The notes under the pieces are model-generated. The model was not told the DNA's origin and made no database searches. It was given only the letters and a program-made list of their open reading frames with translations. This document shows positions 1 to 9,043 of a stretch of DNA of 43,542 nucleotides, one piece after another. How positions within the stretch are numbered: position 1 is the stretch's first letter; each line of letters begins with the position of its first letter. Made by a program: the position numbers and the translations under genes. This stretch comes from Planctomycetota bacterium (GTDB lineage: Bacteria > Planctomycetota > UBA11346): contig PLEW01000244.1 of the NCBI GenBank assembly GCA_003136555.1, positions 34,114 through 77,655 of the forward strand, in the 5' to 3' direction.

Positions 1-362
1 TCGGCCTCGCCCAGCTGCACCAGATGCGCGGGCGGCTGGGGCGCGGGGCGCTGCCCGGACGCTGCCTGCTGTTCCACCGCGGAGCCGATCCGCCGGCCCG
101 GCTCGCTGTCCTGCTCACCCACGATGACGGTCTCGAACTGGCCGCCTACGACCTGTCGGAGCGCGGTCTCGGCGAACTCCTCGGTACCGCCCAGCACGGC
201 CACCAGCGACTGCGCATCGCCGACCTGGTGCGCGATGCCGATCTCCTCGACCGGGCCCGTGAGGAGGCGCAGCGCCGAGGAGCTGCTGGCGACAGCCACC
301 ATCGGGGTCTCGCACGCCTGCTTGCCGGCGGCCACCCCGCCAACCTGCCGTCAGGCGGCTGA
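1..362 (+). CDS. recG: ATP-dependent DNA helicase RecG, C-terminal fragment
   Basis: The window opens inside this gene; the first whole codon is at base 3 and TGA ends it at 360-362, leaving 119 residues. They match the C-terminal helicase part of RecG, which remodels stalled replication forks and branched DNA. Visible landmarks are LHQMRGRLGRG (helicase motif VI, normally LHQLRGRVGRG), then LLTHDDGLELAAYDLSERGLGELLGT (shown here only as landmark: HDDGLELAAYDLSERG), and the closing block RIADLVRDADLLDRAREEA. These follow the RecG order motif VI, 'DGFxIAExDLxLRGPGExxGT', 'ADLxRDxxLLxxAREdA'. Mfd shares motif VI but not this ending. Residues usually conserved as RGPG and GTRQSG read RGLG and GTAQHG, so the sequence is divergent. 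The N-terminal wedge domain and Walker motifs lie outside the window. A small hairpin (354-368) surrounds the stop. Confidence 0.85.
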   Translation, partial: GLAQLHQMRGRLGRGALPGRCLLFHRGADPPARLAVLLTHDDGLELAAYDLSERGLGELLGTAQHGHQRLRIADLVRDADLLDRAREEAQRRGAAGDSHHRGLARLLAGGHPANLPSGG

Positions 363-440
363 AGCGCCGTGCCGAGCCAACTGCCGGCTCACCGGCATGG
401 GCAGTTGGCGCCAGGGCGGATGGCGCAATGATCGTCCGCC

Positions 441-1406
441 GTGGACAGTGCCTATCAGCAACTCGCCAACCGCCTCTCCCGCGTCCACCGGCATCTGCGC
501 AAATGGGCGCGCCGCACCGGCACCACCTGCTACCGCCTATACGAGAAGGACATTCCCGACCAGCCGCTGATCGTCGACTGGTACGACGGCTCGGCGGTGG
601 TGTGGGCCTTCGAGCGCACCCGCAATGACACCAGCGCGCTGGAGGATGCCTGGCTGGCGCAGGTCACTGATGCCGTCTGCGCCGCCCTCCAGCTCCCGGC
701 CGAGCAGGTGTTCCTCAAGCGCCGGTTCCGCCAGAAGGACCGCCAGTCCGGCGACGGGCAGTACCATCGGCTCGAGCACCGCCACTGCACCAAGGTGGTG
801 ACCGAGCAGGGCCTGCGCTTCGAGGTCAACCTCTCCGACTATGTCGATACCGGGCTGTTCCTCGATCACCGACCGACACGCGCGCTGGTGCGGGCCCAGG
901 CCGCGGGCCTGGCGGTGCTCAACCTCTTCGCCTATACCGGATCATTCACCTGCGCCGCGCGCTCCGGCGGTGCCGCAACCACCACCACCGTCGACCTGAG
1001 CCACACCTACCTGGAGTGGGCAGGCCGCAATCTGGCGCTCAATGGCTACGCCGCGCACGCCGATCATGCGCTGGTGCGCGCAGACTGCCTGGAGTTCCTC
1101 GACGGCCTGGCACGCCGCACTCCCCGCTACGATCTGGTGATCTTGGACCCCCCCACCTTCTCCAACTCGAAGTCGATGTCCGGTTCGTTTTCGGTCTCCA
1201 GGGACCATCCGACGCTCTTGACCCAGTGCCATGCGGTGCTGCGTCCCGGCGGGGTGCTCTATTTCAGCACCAACTGCCGCGGCTTCCAGCTTGCCAGCGT
1301 AGGCGTTCCGCCATTCGCCATCACCGACATCAGCGAGAGCAGCATCCCGGAGGATTTCCGCAACCGCCGCATCCACCGCTGCTGGCGCATGGTGCGCAGC
1401 TCCTGA
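441..1406 (+). CDS. rlmK: RlmK-like 23S rRNA (guanine-N7) methyltransferase
   Basis: A 321-residue class I SAM-dependent methyltransferase matching the C-terminal (RlmK) half of E. coli RlmKL, which makes m7G2069 in 23S rRNA. The entry region HRHLRKWARRTGTTCYRLYE (18-35) matches the RlmK N-terminus, followed by LNLFAYTGSFT (160-170, SAM motif I), TTVDLSHTYLEWAGRNL (182-198, motif II) and LDPPTFSNSK (235-244, catalytic loop motif IV). The THUMP and RlmL half of the E. coli fusion is absent, so this is a stand-alone RlmK. The start is GTG at 441: an in-frame TGA at 429-431 rules out anything longer, and conserved sequence begins within 20 codons. The related RlmI family (m5C1962) has a PUA domain, not seen here, which favours RlmK. 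An 8-bp hairpin encloses the stop codon. Confidence 0.8.
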   Translation: MDSAYQQLANRLSRVHRHLRKWARRTGTTCYRLYEKDIPDQPLIVDWYDGSAVVWAFERTRNDTSALEDAWLAQVTDAVCAALQLPAEQVFLKRRFRQKDRQSGDGQYHRLEHRHCTKVVTEQGLRFEVNLSDYVDTGLFLDHRPTRALVRAQAAGLAVLNLFAYTGSFTCAARSGGAATTTTVDLSHTYLEWAGRNLALNGYAAHADHALVRADCLEFLDGLARRTPRYDLVILDPPTFSNSKSMSGSFSVSRDHPTLLTQCHAVLRPGGVLYFSTNCRGFQLASVGVPPFAITDISESSIPEDFRNRRIHRCWRMVRSS

Positions 1407-1414
1407 AGCTGCGC
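1394..1414 (+). terminator. Stop-codon hairpin of rlmK
   Basis: Perfect 8-bp inverted repeat GCGCAGCT (1394-1401) and AGCTGCGC (1407-1414) with a 5-nt loop CCTGA whose last three bases are the stop codon. No T-run follows. It may act as a U-less terminator or a 3'-end stabiliser; function is inferred from structure and place only. Confidence 0.5.
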
Positions 1415-1559
1415 TGGGCAGGGCGGAGGCCGGGGGCCAGCACCGTCAGCCGGCGGTCCTGGTGGCGGTCGGCGCGGGCGATTGATGGCTCAATGGCTGG
1501 GGCGGATCACAGCGAGTCCCGCTTGCAGAGCTTGCACGAGGTCGCCACTATCGTCGTCT

Positions 1560-3005
1560 ATGGCGCTCCCAGCTCCTCTCGTACCTCTCCATGAGGCGAC
1601 CCTCATCGACGAGGCGGCCGTGCTGCTCGGCCAGGATCTCGGGGTGCTGATGGAGAATGCCGGCGCCGCCATCGCCCGCGAGGCGCAGCAGCTCGCCCCG
1701 GACGGCACCATCCTGGTCGCCTGCGGTCCGAGCAACAATGGCGGGGACGGCTACGTATGCGCCCGGCTGCTCGCCCAGTCTGGTCGCCGTGTGCAGGTGT
1801 GGCCGGTGGTCAAGCCGCGCAGCGAGCTGTGCGAGGCGCAGGCCCAGCGCCTGCCGTCATCCGTCGAGCTGCTCACGGCGGTGCCGGGCGAGCCCCCGGC
1901 ACTGCTCATCGATGCCGTCCTGGGCGCCGGCATGCGCGGCCGACCCAGGGAACCGATCGCCTCGGGGCTAGTGGCCCTGAAGGCGCTCGCGTGCAAGATC
2001 CTGGCGGCCGACGTGCCGAGCGGCCTGGGAAGCGACCTCTGCCTGCCCGCGACCCTCACGGTCTGCCTGCAAGTGGCCAAGCTCGAGCTCCTGCGGCAGA
2101 GCGGCATCGGCGAGTTCAAGACGGTCGACATCGGGGTGCTGCCGGCTGCCTACCAGGATGTCCAGCCGACCTGCTTCCGGCGCTTCCCGCCGCTGAAACG
2201 GACAGGGCACAAGGGCACCCATGGTGAATTGCTGGTGGTCGGAGGCGGTGTGTTCCCCGGGGCCTTGGAGCTGGCGTGCCGGGCGGCGGTGATGACCGGC
2301 TGCGACCTGGTGCGCGCCTGGACCGGCGAGGGTCCCAAGCTGCCGCCGACGGTGGTCTACCACCGCCAATTCAACCGCACCCTCAGCCCGGCCGACCCGG
2401 AGGAGCTCACCCCCCTGCTGGTGCGCGCCAGCGCGGTGCTGATCGGCAATGGCCTGGGCCGCGAGCCGGGCTGCCATGAGGCGGCCCAGCAGGCCTTCAG
2501 CCTGGCCGTCGAGATGGGGGTGCCGGTGATCGTCGATGCCGATGCCATCGCCGCGCTCACCGACCAGCTGCGCAACCTTCCCGATGGCGATGCCCACATC
2601 CTCATCACCCCGCATCGCACCGAGGCGCGCAACCTCCTCGGCATGCCCATCGATGAGGAGACCCTGCACGGCTTCGCCCGTCCCGATCGCGTGCTGCTGG
2701 CCAAGGCGGTGGTCGACCTGATCAGCGATGGCTGGCGCTGGCAGCGCAATCCCCGTGGCAATCCGCGCATGGCCGTCGGTGGCACCGGCGATGTGCTGGC
2801 CGGCCTGGCCGCCGGACTGATGGCCCGCGGCGCGAGCCCATTCGATGCCGCGCGCATGGCCGCACTGTGGATCACCAGCGCCGCCGACCAGCTGTGGCAG
2901 GAACAAGGGCCCTGCTATGACGCCGAGAGCGTGCTGGAGCGCCTTCCCGCCACGCTGCGCTCGCTGCTGGCACCGCTTGGCATGTGGCCGCCGATGGTCG
3001 GGTGA
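1560..3005 (+). CDS. nnr: Bifunctional NAD(P)H-hydrate epimerase / ADP-dependent dehydratase
   Basis: A 481-residue YjeF-type metabolite-repair enzyme. The N-terminal domain (about 1-205) epimerises damaged NADHX/NADPHX: it carries MENAG (31-35) and the signature SNNGGDGYVCARLL (58-71). The C-terminal domain (about 220-475) is the ADP-dependent (S)-NAD(P)HX dehydratase, with GTHGELLVVGG near its start, ITPHRTEARNLLG, and the nucleotide-binding GGTGDVLAG (407-415). The order and length match E. coli YjeF/Nnr (about 515 residues). I chose ATG 1560 because homology begins there (LHEATLIDEAAV); the 26 codons before it, back to 1482, read as low-complexity non-homologous sequence. It stands alone between rlmK and a convergent exported protein. 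The family is near-universal housekeeping; the call is secure from both domain signatures. Confidence 0.92.
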   Translation: MALPAPLVPLHEATLIDEAAVLLGQDLGVLMENAGAAIAREAQQLAPDGTILVACGPSNNGGDGYVCARLLAQSGRRVQVWPVVKPRSELCEAQAQRLPSSVELLTAVPGEPPALLIDAVLGAGMRGRPREPIASGLVALKALACKILAADVPSGLGSDLCLPATLTVCLQVAKLELLRQSGIGEFKTVDIGVLPAAYQDVQPTCFRRFPPLKRTGHKGTHGELLVVGGGVFPGALELACRAAVMTGCDLVRAWTGEGPKLPPTVVYHRQFNRTLSPADPEELTPLLVRASAVLIGNGLGREPGCHEAAQQAFSLAVEMGVPVIVDADAIAALTDQLRNLPDGDAHILITPHRTEARNLLGMPIDEETLHGFARPDRVLLAKAVVDLISDGWRWQRNPRGNPRMAVGGTGDVLAGLAAGLMARGASPFDAARMAALWITSAADQLWQEQGPCYDAESVLERLPATLRSLLAPLGMWPPMVG

Positions 3006-3029
3006 AGCGCGGGTGCCCACCCTGCGGCG

Positions 3030-3042
3030 AGCGCTCAGCGCT
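3030..3042 (-). terminator. Hairpin with stop codon as its loop
   Basis: Perfect palindrome AGCGC-TCA-GCGCT on the plus strand. On the minus strand the 3-nt loop is exactly the TGA stop (3037-3035) of the exported protein. It also lies 25 bases past the nnr stop, so it could serve both convergent genes. The stem is 5 bp with no T-run. Confidence 0.4.
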
Positions 3043-3820
3043 GGAGCACTTCGTCGCTGAGGACCGCATCGTCCACCGCCCCGGGCGCAATGCTGATTAC
3101 CTGCCAGCGGTGGGTGACCTCATCACTGCGGTATTCGACCACCAGCGGCAGCCCGGGAAGCGTGGCCAGGTTGCTGGCGAGCGAATCCTTGTCGTCGGCT
3201 GAACTGCTGAGCAGGCCGATGGCATAGAGGTTCGGCAGCCCTTGGGCCAGCACCACGGTGCAGGACTTGCCGTCTGCGCGCATGGCGAAGCGCTTGGCGG
3301 GGATGCCCTCAAGCACGACGTCCTGCGCATCGTGATCGAGCTCGCGCACCGGCGGCAAGGCGGCGAGCGGGACGGTTTCGCGCTTGCCGCCGACATAGAG
3401 CAGCTCCTGCGCATGCGCGCGATCGACCAGCAGGCGCGGGCCGTCACCGGTGACCTGCATGCGGCCGCCCTTGATGGTGAACACGCTGGTGCCCACTTGG
3501 ATGGGCTTGCCGCTGGCCAGTACGATCCGCTCGAGCTCGGCTTCGTAGGTGCCGATATCCTCAAGCAGGATGCGCCGCACCGTCAGGGGGGCATTGTGCA
3601 TGTCCTGCTGGGCCTTCTGCAGGCGATCGCGCAGGATGCGGGAGTAGTCATCGAGCTCCACCCGGTCGGAACCGCCGACCGACGACGGGCCGACCAGGGT
3701 CTCCTCGACGGTGATGACACCTGACCATTCCACACCCCAGCCGGAGGCCGCTAGCATCAAGGGCAAAACCAGGCCCAAGGCCCGATTAAGCCAGCCGCAG
3801 CGGTGCTTTACCATAGCCAT
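3035..3820 (-). CDS. Exported protein of unknown function
   Basis: A 261-residue protein with a plausible Sec signal: basic start (KHRCGWLNR), then hydrophobic [15 protein letters not shown], then the mature part from about residue 28. I do not recognise the family with certainty. The mature region is mostly soluble: an acidic/helical stretch around 45-90 ([13 protein letters not shown]...), then short beta-rich repeats ([21 protein letters not shown]) and alternating segments ending [18 protein letters not shown]. The pattern of 'metric stored, tested, converted' beta strands resembles LolA/DUF4412-type periplasmic proteins, but that is only an impression. Two in-frame ATGs (3820 and 3814) could start it; I used the first. 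Homology would not extend further upstream, where codons are Pro/Gly-rich and signal-like order is lost. Convergent with nnr, divergent from cysD. Confidence 0.6.
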   Translation of the reverse strand: MAMVKHRCGWLNRALGLVLPLMLAASGWGVEWSGVITVEETLVGPSSVGGSDRVELDDYSRILRDRLQKAQQDMHNAPLTVRRILLEDIGTYEAELERIVLASGKPIQVGTSVFTIKGGRMQVTGDGPRLLVDRAHAQELLYVGGKRETVPLAALPPVRELDHDAQDVVLEGIPAKRFAMRADGKSCTVVLAQGLPNLYAIGLLSSSADDKDSLASNLATLPGLPLVVEYRSDEVTHRWQVISIAPGAVDDAVLSDEVLQR

Positions 3821-4098
3821 CCACCGTACCGCTGCGCGCCCGGCTGGCAATTGCAGGTACCCGACAGCGGTGGCGGCGCCTAGCGGCCCACCGCAGGGGG
3901 TCGGCACGGACTGATGACGGACCGCGCTCCGGCACGGCGGACAGCGCTCTCAGGGCATGGTCTCTCCGGGGCAGGTTGTTCGGGCAGGATCGGCGGTCGA
4001 CGCTACTGGGTGTGCGGAAGCCTAGAGCGAGCCACCACTTGCCACAACGCAGGAAGGCCAACAATGCGCCCTCCCCTAACGCCGCCGAGGCCCCCACG

Positions 4099-5010
4099 AT
4101 GGATCACCTTGATCAGCTCGAGCAGCAGAGCGTCTTCATCTTCCGCGAGGCATTCCGCCATTTCGAGCGGCTGTGCATGATGTGGTCGATCGGCAAGGAT
4201 TCGACCGTGCTGCTGTGGCTCGCACGCAAGGCCTTCTTCGGGCACATCCCCTTCCCGCTCATCCACATCGACACCAGCTACAAGCTGCCGGAGATGATCC
4301 AGTACCGCGACCGGCTGGCGATGGAATACAGGCTGACCATGATAGTCGGACAGGACGAGGCCACGATCAAGGCCCGCAACACCTTCCCCGACAAGTTCAA
4401 GGCCAATCCGGCGATGAGCGAAGCCGAGCAGGCGCTCGCGCGCAAGGAGTGCTGCTCGCTGCTGAAATCGTCCGCCCTCAAGGCGACGCTCCAGGGCACT
4501 GGCATCCGCCGCCGGCTCAACCTGACCACCGGCGTCTACGACATCGACCCTGATCACGAGCCTTACCACGGGGTGATCGGCGGTGCCCGCTCGGACGAGG
4601 AAGGCAGCCGTTCGAAGGAGCGCTACTTCTCGCCTCGCGACAAGAACAACGCCTGGGATGTCGGTGATCAGCCGCCTGAACTATGGAACCAGTTCAAGAC
4701 CGATTTCGCCCCCGGTACGCACGTGCGCATCCATCCGCTCCTGGATTGGACCGAGCTGAACATCTGGGAGTACATCAAGCGCGAGTCCATCCCCACCGTG
4801 TCGCTGTACTACGACCAGGGCAAGGGCACGCGCTACCGCTCGCTCGGCTGCGGTCCCTGCCAGAAGCCGATCGAGTCGACCTCCAAGAACGTCGACGAGA
4901 TCATCGCCGAGCTCAAGAGCGGCCGCCTGCACAACATCGCCGAGCGCTCGGGCCGCATGCAGGATGGCAAGCACGGCTTGGAAGAACTGCGCCGCGAAGG
5001 ATACATGTGA
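4099..5010 (+). CDS. cysD: Sulfate adenylyltransferase subunit 2 (CysD)
   Basis: A 303-residue PP-loop ATP pyrophosphatase, the catalytic half of ATP sulfurylase, which makes adenosine-5'-phosphosulfate (APS) from sulfate and ATP. Length matches E. coli CysD (302). Visible signatures are [20 protein letters not shown] near residue 30 (PP-loop), [35 protein letters not shown] (the conserved GARRDEE-type block) and [19 protein letters not shown] 4099 gives the family's usual N-terminus ([19 protein letters not shown]) and has GAGG eight bases upstream; a longer reading frame back to 3976 adds non-homologous codons. It leads a two-gene unit with the cysN fusion 115 bases downstream. No APS/PAPS reductase or sulfotransferase is in the window, so the use of APS here (assimilation or sulfonation) is unknown. 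Confidence 0.95.
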   Translation: MDHLDQLEQQSVFIFREAFRHFERLCMMWSIGKDSTVLLWLARKAFFGHIPFPLIHIDTSYKLPEMIQYRDRLAMEYRLTMIVGQDEATIKARNTFPDKFKANPAMSEAEQALARKECCSLLKSSALKATLQGTGIRRRLNLTTGVYDIDPDHEPYHGVIGGARSDEEGSRSKERYFSPRDKNNAWDVGDQPPELWNQFKTDFAPGTHVRIHPLLDWTELNIWEYIKRESIPTVSLYYDQGKGTRYRSLGCGPCQKPIESTSKNVDEIIAELKSGRLHNIAERSGRMQDGKHGLEELRREGYM

Positions 5011-5125
5011 TGGCCATCAGCCGCTGCAGACCGCCGCACGCACCCGCCGTGCCCGCCCGTTCCATGTGCGCGGCGGCCCGCACCACCCACCGCCTGGCCC
5101 GAGCCGCGCTTCCGGGAAGGATGCC

Positions 5126-6949
5126 ATGACTCCATCCGCACCGATCGCGGATCGCGTCGAAGCCGATCGCGACCAGATGAACATCGTCATCGTCGGCCAT
5201 GTCGACCACGGCAAGAGCACGCTGGTCGGGCGGCTGCTCGCCGACACCGGTTCGCTGCCCCAGGGCAAGCTCGAGGGCGTCCGGCGGGAATGCGAGCGCA
5301 CCGGCAAGCCGTTCGAGTACGCCTTCCTGCTCGATGCGCTCTCCGACGAGCAGGACCAGGGCATCACCATCGACACCGCGCGCTGCTTCTTCAAGTCGAG
5401 CAGCCGCGACTACATCATCATCGATGCGCCGGGGCATATCGAGTTCCTCAAGAACATGATCTCCGGTGCGGCACGAGCCGAAGCCGCGCTGCTGATGATC
5501 GATGCCAAGGAAGGGGTGCGCGAGAACTCGCGCCGGCACGGCTACATCCTCGGCATGCTCGGCATCAAGCAGGTGGTGGTGTGCGTCAACAAGATGGATC
5601 TGGTCGGCTACCGCCAGGATGTCTTCGATGGCATCGAACGGGAGTACCGCGAGTTCCTCGCGGGGATCGGCGCGGTCAGCCCGCGCAACTTCGTCCCCAT
5701 CGCCGCGCTCAGCGGTGAGAATCTCATCACGACCAGCCCCAACATGCCGTGGTACCGTGGCGAGAGCATCCTCGCGCTGCTGGACGGATTCACCAAGCAG
5801 CCGCCCAAGACCGCCCAGCCGCTGCGCATGCCGGTCCAGGCCATCTATAAGTTCACCAGCCATGGCGATGAGCGGCGCATCGTCGCCGGACGCATCGAAT
5901 CCGGCCAGGTGAAGGTCGGCGACGAGGTGGTCTTCAGCCCTTCGAACAAGAGTGCGCACATTAGCACCATCGAAGGCTTCAACACCCAGCCGAGGAGCGA
6001 GATAACGGCCGGCTGGTCGACCGGCTTCACCCTCAGCGAGGAGATCTACATCACCCGCGGCGAGGTGATGAGCCGGAAGTCCCAGGCCCCGCTGGTCGGC
6101 ACGCGCTTCCGCGCCAACCTCATCTGGCTGGGCCGCAAGCCGATGGCCCAAGGCCGCGACTACAAGCTCAAGCTGCATACCTGCACCCAACCGGTGCGCA
6201 TTCAGAGGCTGCTCAAGGTCCTGGACGCGTCCCAGCTCGACGGGGTGCTGGAGAAAGACTCCATCGGCCGTCATGACGTCGCGGATGTAATCCTCGAGAC
6301 CCGCCAGCCGGTGGCCTTCGACCTCACCACCGACATCGAAGGGACCGGCCGCTTCGTCATCGTCGACGGCTACGACGTCGCCGGCGGCGGCATCATCACC
6401 CAGGCTGTGCCGGACGACCAGGATGAACTGCGCAGCGAGGCACGCCTTCGCGACTTCTCCTGGGTGCAGGGCAGCATCACCGTCGAGGAGCGCGCCAAGC
6501 GGCTGGGCCACCGCCCGGCCCTGGTGATGTTCGTCGGCAAGCAGAACTCCGGCAAGCACCGCTATGCCCGCGCGCTCGAGCGCGCGCTGTTCGATCGCGG
6601 TACGTTCAGCTACTTCATCGACGGCACCAACGTCCTGATGGGCGTCGATCATGATCTGACCGTCGACGCCACCCAGGCCGAGCTGGTGCGCCGCTTCGGC
6701 GAAGTCGCCTACCTGCTGCTCTCCGCCGGCGTGATCCTGGTCTCCACCACCAATGCCATCGGTCTGGCCGATCACAGTTCGGTCCAGGCCCTGATCGGCG
6801 CCTATGCCTCGGTCGCCGTCGAGGTCGATCCCGGCGGCCTCTCCACCGCCCCCTGCGACCTGCGCATCCGCGGCACCGAGACCGAAGCCGAGGTGATCGC
6901 CCGGATCATCGCTCTGCTCGGCCAGAAGCAGGTGCTCGGAGCACCCTGA
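5126..6949 (+). CDS. cysN: Sulfate adenylyltransferase GTPase subunit with degenerate APS-kinase domain
   Basis: A 607-residue fusion. Residues about 17-430 are the CysN GTPase that drives ATP sulfurylase: G1 GHVDHGKST (24-32), G3 [13 protein letters not shown]4 VNKMDLV, then two beta-barrel domains. G1 is EF-Tu-like (GHVDHGKS) rather than the GSVDDGKS common in enterobacterial CysN. Residues about 455-607 align with APS kinase (CysC), but the Walker A reads GKQNSGKH (471-478) with His in place of Ser/Thr. The usual signature block after the [17 protein letters not shown] strand (normally FVDTPLEVCEARDPKGLY) is not recognisable, so kinase activity is doubtful. I recall similar degenerate C-termini in CysN proteins of some other bacteria, but cannot check. 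ATG 5126 follows GGAAGG; the longer frame from 4964 overlaps cysD and is not homologous. Confidence 0.9.
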   Translation: MTPSAPIADRVEADRDQMNIVIVGHVDHGKSTLVGRLLADTGSLPQGKLEGVRRECERTGKPFEYAFLLDALSDEQDQGITIDTARCFFKSSSRDYIIIDAPGHIEFLKNMISGAARAEAALLMIDAKEGVRENSRRHGYILGMLGIKQVVVCVNKMDLVGYRQDVFDGIEREYREFLAGIGAVSPRNFVPIAALSGENLITTSPNMPWYRGESILALLDGFTKQPPKTAQPLRMPVQAIYKFTSHGDERRIVAGRIESGQVKVGDEVVFSPSNKSAHISTIEGFNTQPRSEITAGWSTGFTLSEEIYITRGEVMSRKSQAPLVGTRFRANLIWLGRKPMAQGRDYKLKLHTCTQPVRIQRLLKVLDASQLDGVLEKDSIGRHDVADVILETRQPVAFDLTTDIEGTGRFVIVDGYDVAGGGIITQAVPDDQDELRSEARLRDFSWVQGSITVEERAKRLGHRPALVMFVGKQNSGKHRYARALERALFDRGTFSYFIDGTNVLMGVDHDLTVDATQAELVRRFGEVAYLLLSAGVILVSTTNAIGLADHSSVQALIGAYASVAVEVDPGGLSTAPCDLRIRGTETEAEVIARIIALLGQKQVLGAP

Positions 6950-6966
6950 CGCTGCGCTGGCGTCAG
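6946..6966 (+). terminator. Hairpin at the cysN stop codon
   Basis: Stem C-TGACGC (6946-6952) pairs with GCGTCA-G (6960-6966), 7 bp with a 7-nt loop. The TGA in the left arm is the stop codon. It sits in the 44-base gap between convergent cysN and rsmG; no T-run follows on either side. Confidence 0.45.
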
Positions 6967-6987
6967 CTGTGCGCAGAGGCACCACCG

Positions 6988-7000
6988 CCGCTCTCAGCGG
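6988..7000 (-). terminator. Hairpin at the rsmG stop codon
   Basis: Plus-strand CCGCT (6988-6992) and AGCGG (6996-7000) flank a 3-nt loop; the minus-strand stop of rsmG (6996-6994) lies across loop and stem. The 5-bp stem is short, so it is weak on its own; it is listed because it fits the pattern at other gene ends. Confidence 0.3.
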
Positions 7001-7755
7001 TTGCGCTCGAACACCACCATCACGCGCTCCGGATCGCCATCCTCGAGCACTACTCGCCGCTCGCTGACGAAGCGATAGCCGAGTCCGGTACAGGCGGCCA
7101 GCGCGGCCTGGCGTTCATCACCGGCGAACGCCGGCCCCTTGTAGATGACCAGATGCCCGGATTTCTCCAGCAGATCCGCCGCCTCCTCGAGGATCAGCGA
7201 GGCCTGGCCCATGGCCCGGCAGGTGACCAGCTGGCAGGATCGGCGCAGCCCGCTGGCCTTGATCGCCGCTTCCGATCCGCGCATATGCAGTGCGCGCGCC
7301 TGCGCATTGCCGGTCAAGGTGCAGGCGGCGGAGAGGAACTCGACCTTCTTCAGGCGCGCATCGACCATCACCCACGGCATGTTCGCCAGCCAGGTCGCCA
7401 GCGGCAGCCCCGGATAGCCACCGCCCGAGCCGAGGTCGACGCATGCCGCCCCCTGGGAGAGGTGGCGCAGGCGGGTGTCGCCGACCAGGGCCAGGCTGTC
7501 GAGGACATGGAGCTTGAGGTAATCGCGCGGTTCGATGATGGTGGTGAGGTTCAGCCAACGGTTCACCCCCACCAAATGGCCATAGAGGGCCTCCATCTGC
7601 GTACGCCTGGCATCGGCGTCGGGGATGCCGAGCTCGCGGCAACGCACGGAAAACCAGCGCCAATGCTCATCGCCGAAGGCGATCGGCGGGTGCAGGGCGG
7701 GTTCAACGCTGCCCATCGCAGGGTCATCGGCTCTTTGCAGTTCGCGTTTCGACAT
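6994..7755 (-). CDS. rsmG: 16S rRNA (guanine-N7) methyltransferase RsmG
   Basis: A 253-residue GidB/RsmG protein, which methylates N7 of G527 in the 530 loop of 16S rRNA; loss confers low-level streptomycin resistance in other bacteria. Seen: NRWLNLTTIIEPRDYLKLHVLDSL (landmarks LNLT and KLHVLDSL, 68-88), the SAM-binding CVDLGSGGGYPGLPLA (105-120), and RAMGQASLILEEAADLL, where the family usually has 'RAvAxL..Ll'. It is somewhat longer than E. coli RsmG (207) because of about 30 extra N-terminal residues. No strong Shine-Dalgarno decides between ATG 7755 and the in-frame ATG 7716 (MGSVEP); I kept the first. It is divergent from dnaX with a 115-base gap. In many bacteria rsmG travels with mnmG and parAB; none is here. 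Confidence 0.92.
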   Translation of the reverse strand: MSKRELQRADDPAMGSVEPALHPPIAFGDEHWRWFSVRCRELGIPDADARRTQMEALYGHLVGVNRWLNLTTIIEPRDYLKLHVLDSLALVGDTRLRHLSQGAACVDLGSGGGYPGLPLATWLANMPWVMVDARLKKVEFLSAACTLTGNAQARALHMRGSEAAIKASGLRRSCQLVTCRAMGQASLILEEAADLLEKSGHLVIYKGPAFAGDERQAALAACTGLGYRFVSERRVVLEDGDPERVMVVFERNR

Positions 7756-7870
7756 AGTCCGATGGGAGCTTCACCGTCCGCTGGGCCATGCCATCGCTAA
7801 TACGCCCCCGGTCCGCAGGCCCGAAGCTCCCCCCGCTTGCCAGCGCCACCTTCCGCCCATCATCGTCAGC

Positions 7871-9043
7871 GTGGACTACCTCGTCATCGCCCGCAAATAC
7901 CGCCCTCAGACCTTCACCGAGGTGACCGGCCAGGAGGTCGTGGCGCGCACCTTGACCAATGCGATCAAGTCGCAGCGCGTCGCCCATGCCTACCTGTTCA
8001 CCGGGCCTCGCGGGGTGGGCAAGACCAGCATGGCGCGCATCCTCGCCAAGGCGCTGTGCTGCGAAACCGGGCCGACCACCGAGCCGTGCGGCGTCTGCCA
8101 GCATTGCCGCATGATCACCGACAGCGGGCATCCGGACGTCGCCGAGATCGACGCCGCGCGCTACAATGGCGTGGATGCGATCCGCGAGCTCTCGGACAAT
8201 GCCAGCTTCTCCCCGACCCTGGCGCGCTTCCGCATCTACATCCTCGACGAAGTGCACATGCTCTCGACCTCGGCGTGGAATGCCCTGCTCAAGCTGCTCG
8301 AGGAGCCCCCGGCCCACGTTCGCTTCATCTTCGCCACCACCGAGGTCGAGAAGGTGCTGCCGACGGTGCTGTCGCGCTGCCAGCGCTTCGACTTCCGCTC
8401 GATCGACCTCGATGCCATCGTCAAGCGCCTGCGCGAGATCTGCGTCAAAGAGCAGGTCCAGCTGACCGATGCGGTGCTCTACCGCATCGCCCGCGCCGCG
8501 GGAGGCGGCATGCGCGACGCGCAGACCCTGCTCGACCAGCTGATCGCGGTATGCGACGGCGAGGTCATCGAGGAGGACCTCAACCTGCTCCTCGGGGCAG
8601 CCCGCGGCGGCGATCTCGATCTGGTGGTCAATGACCTGCTGTCGGGCAATGCCAGCGCCGCTATCGAGACGCTCGATCGCATCGTCGCTGGCGGGGTGGC
8701 GCCGACGACCTTCCTCGAACAGCTCATCGATCACGCCCGCACCGTGCTGCTGGTGCAGGCCTGCGGGAGGGAATCGCCGGCCGTCCGCCGCCTCGGCACC
8801 TGCACGCCCGCCCTCGAGGCCCAGGCCAAGCTGGCCACCCCCGAGAAGACCATGCGCACCTGCCAGATCCTCATCGGCAGCCAATTGGCGCTGCGCCAGG
8901 GAGCCGACCCGCGCTTGCAGCTCGAGCTCTCCTTCGTCCGCATCGCCGGACTCGGGCAGCTGCTGGATGCCGACACCCTGCTGCGCCGCATCGAGCGCCT
9001 GGAAAGCGCGCCGGCAGGAGCGTCTGCTCCGCACCCCCGGTAG
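7871..9043 (+). CDS. dnaX: DNA polymerase III subunit gamma (0-frame product of dnaX)
   Basis: Clamp-loader ATPase, 390 residues in the 0 frame. Seen in order: the N-terminal signature YLVIARKYRPQTFTEVTGQ (3-21), Walker A GPRGVGKTS (45-53), zinc cysteines around C64, C73, C76 and C79, Walker B LDEVHMLS, the clamp-loader block WNALLKLLEEPP, and sensor/arginine-finger LPTVLSRCQRFDF. Domain III runs to about IERLE, then a short Ala/Pro tail ends at TAG 9041-9043. Length is close to the gamma form of other bacteria, which is truncated before the tau-specific part. The start is GTG 7871, since the conserved N-terminus begins there; upstream codons to 7625 overlap rsmG on the other strand and are not homologous. 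Coding clearly resumes in the -1 frame just past this stop (separate entry). Confidence 0.93.
   Translation: MDYLVIARKYRPQTFTEVTGQEVVARTLTNAIKSQRVAHAYLFTGPRGVGKTSMARILAKALCCETGPTTEPCGVCQHCRMITDSGHPDVAEIDAARYNGVDAIRELSDNASFSPTLARFRIYILDEVHMLSTSAWNALLKLLEEPPAHVRFIFATTEVEKVLPTVLSRCQRFDFRSIDLDAIVKRLREICVKEQVQLTDAVLYRIARAAGGGMRDAQTLLDQLIAVCDGEVIEEDLNLLLGAARGGDLDLVVNDLLSGNASAAIETLDRIVAGGVAPTTFLEQLIDHARTVLLVQACGRESPAVRRLGTCTPALEAQAKLATPEKTMRTCQILIGSQLALRQGADPRLQLELSFVRIAGLGQLLDADTLLRRIERLESAPAGASAPHPR

Noticed and set aside
1521-1560. Leaderless promoter for nnr (TTGCAG ... CACTAT)
   Set aside because: Only partial matches to consensus; such hits are expected by chance at this length.
5008-5019. 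Palindrome TGATGGCCATCA at the cysD stop
   Set aside because: A 12-base palindrome with no real loop forms only a weak 4-bp hairpin; noted in line with the stop-codon pattern but not listed as a terminator.
4913-6985. A 690-codon minus-strand frame opposite cysD-cysN
   Set aside because: Antisense to a secure gene pair, low-complexity Asp/Gly/Ala/His translation, no start or ribosome site of note.
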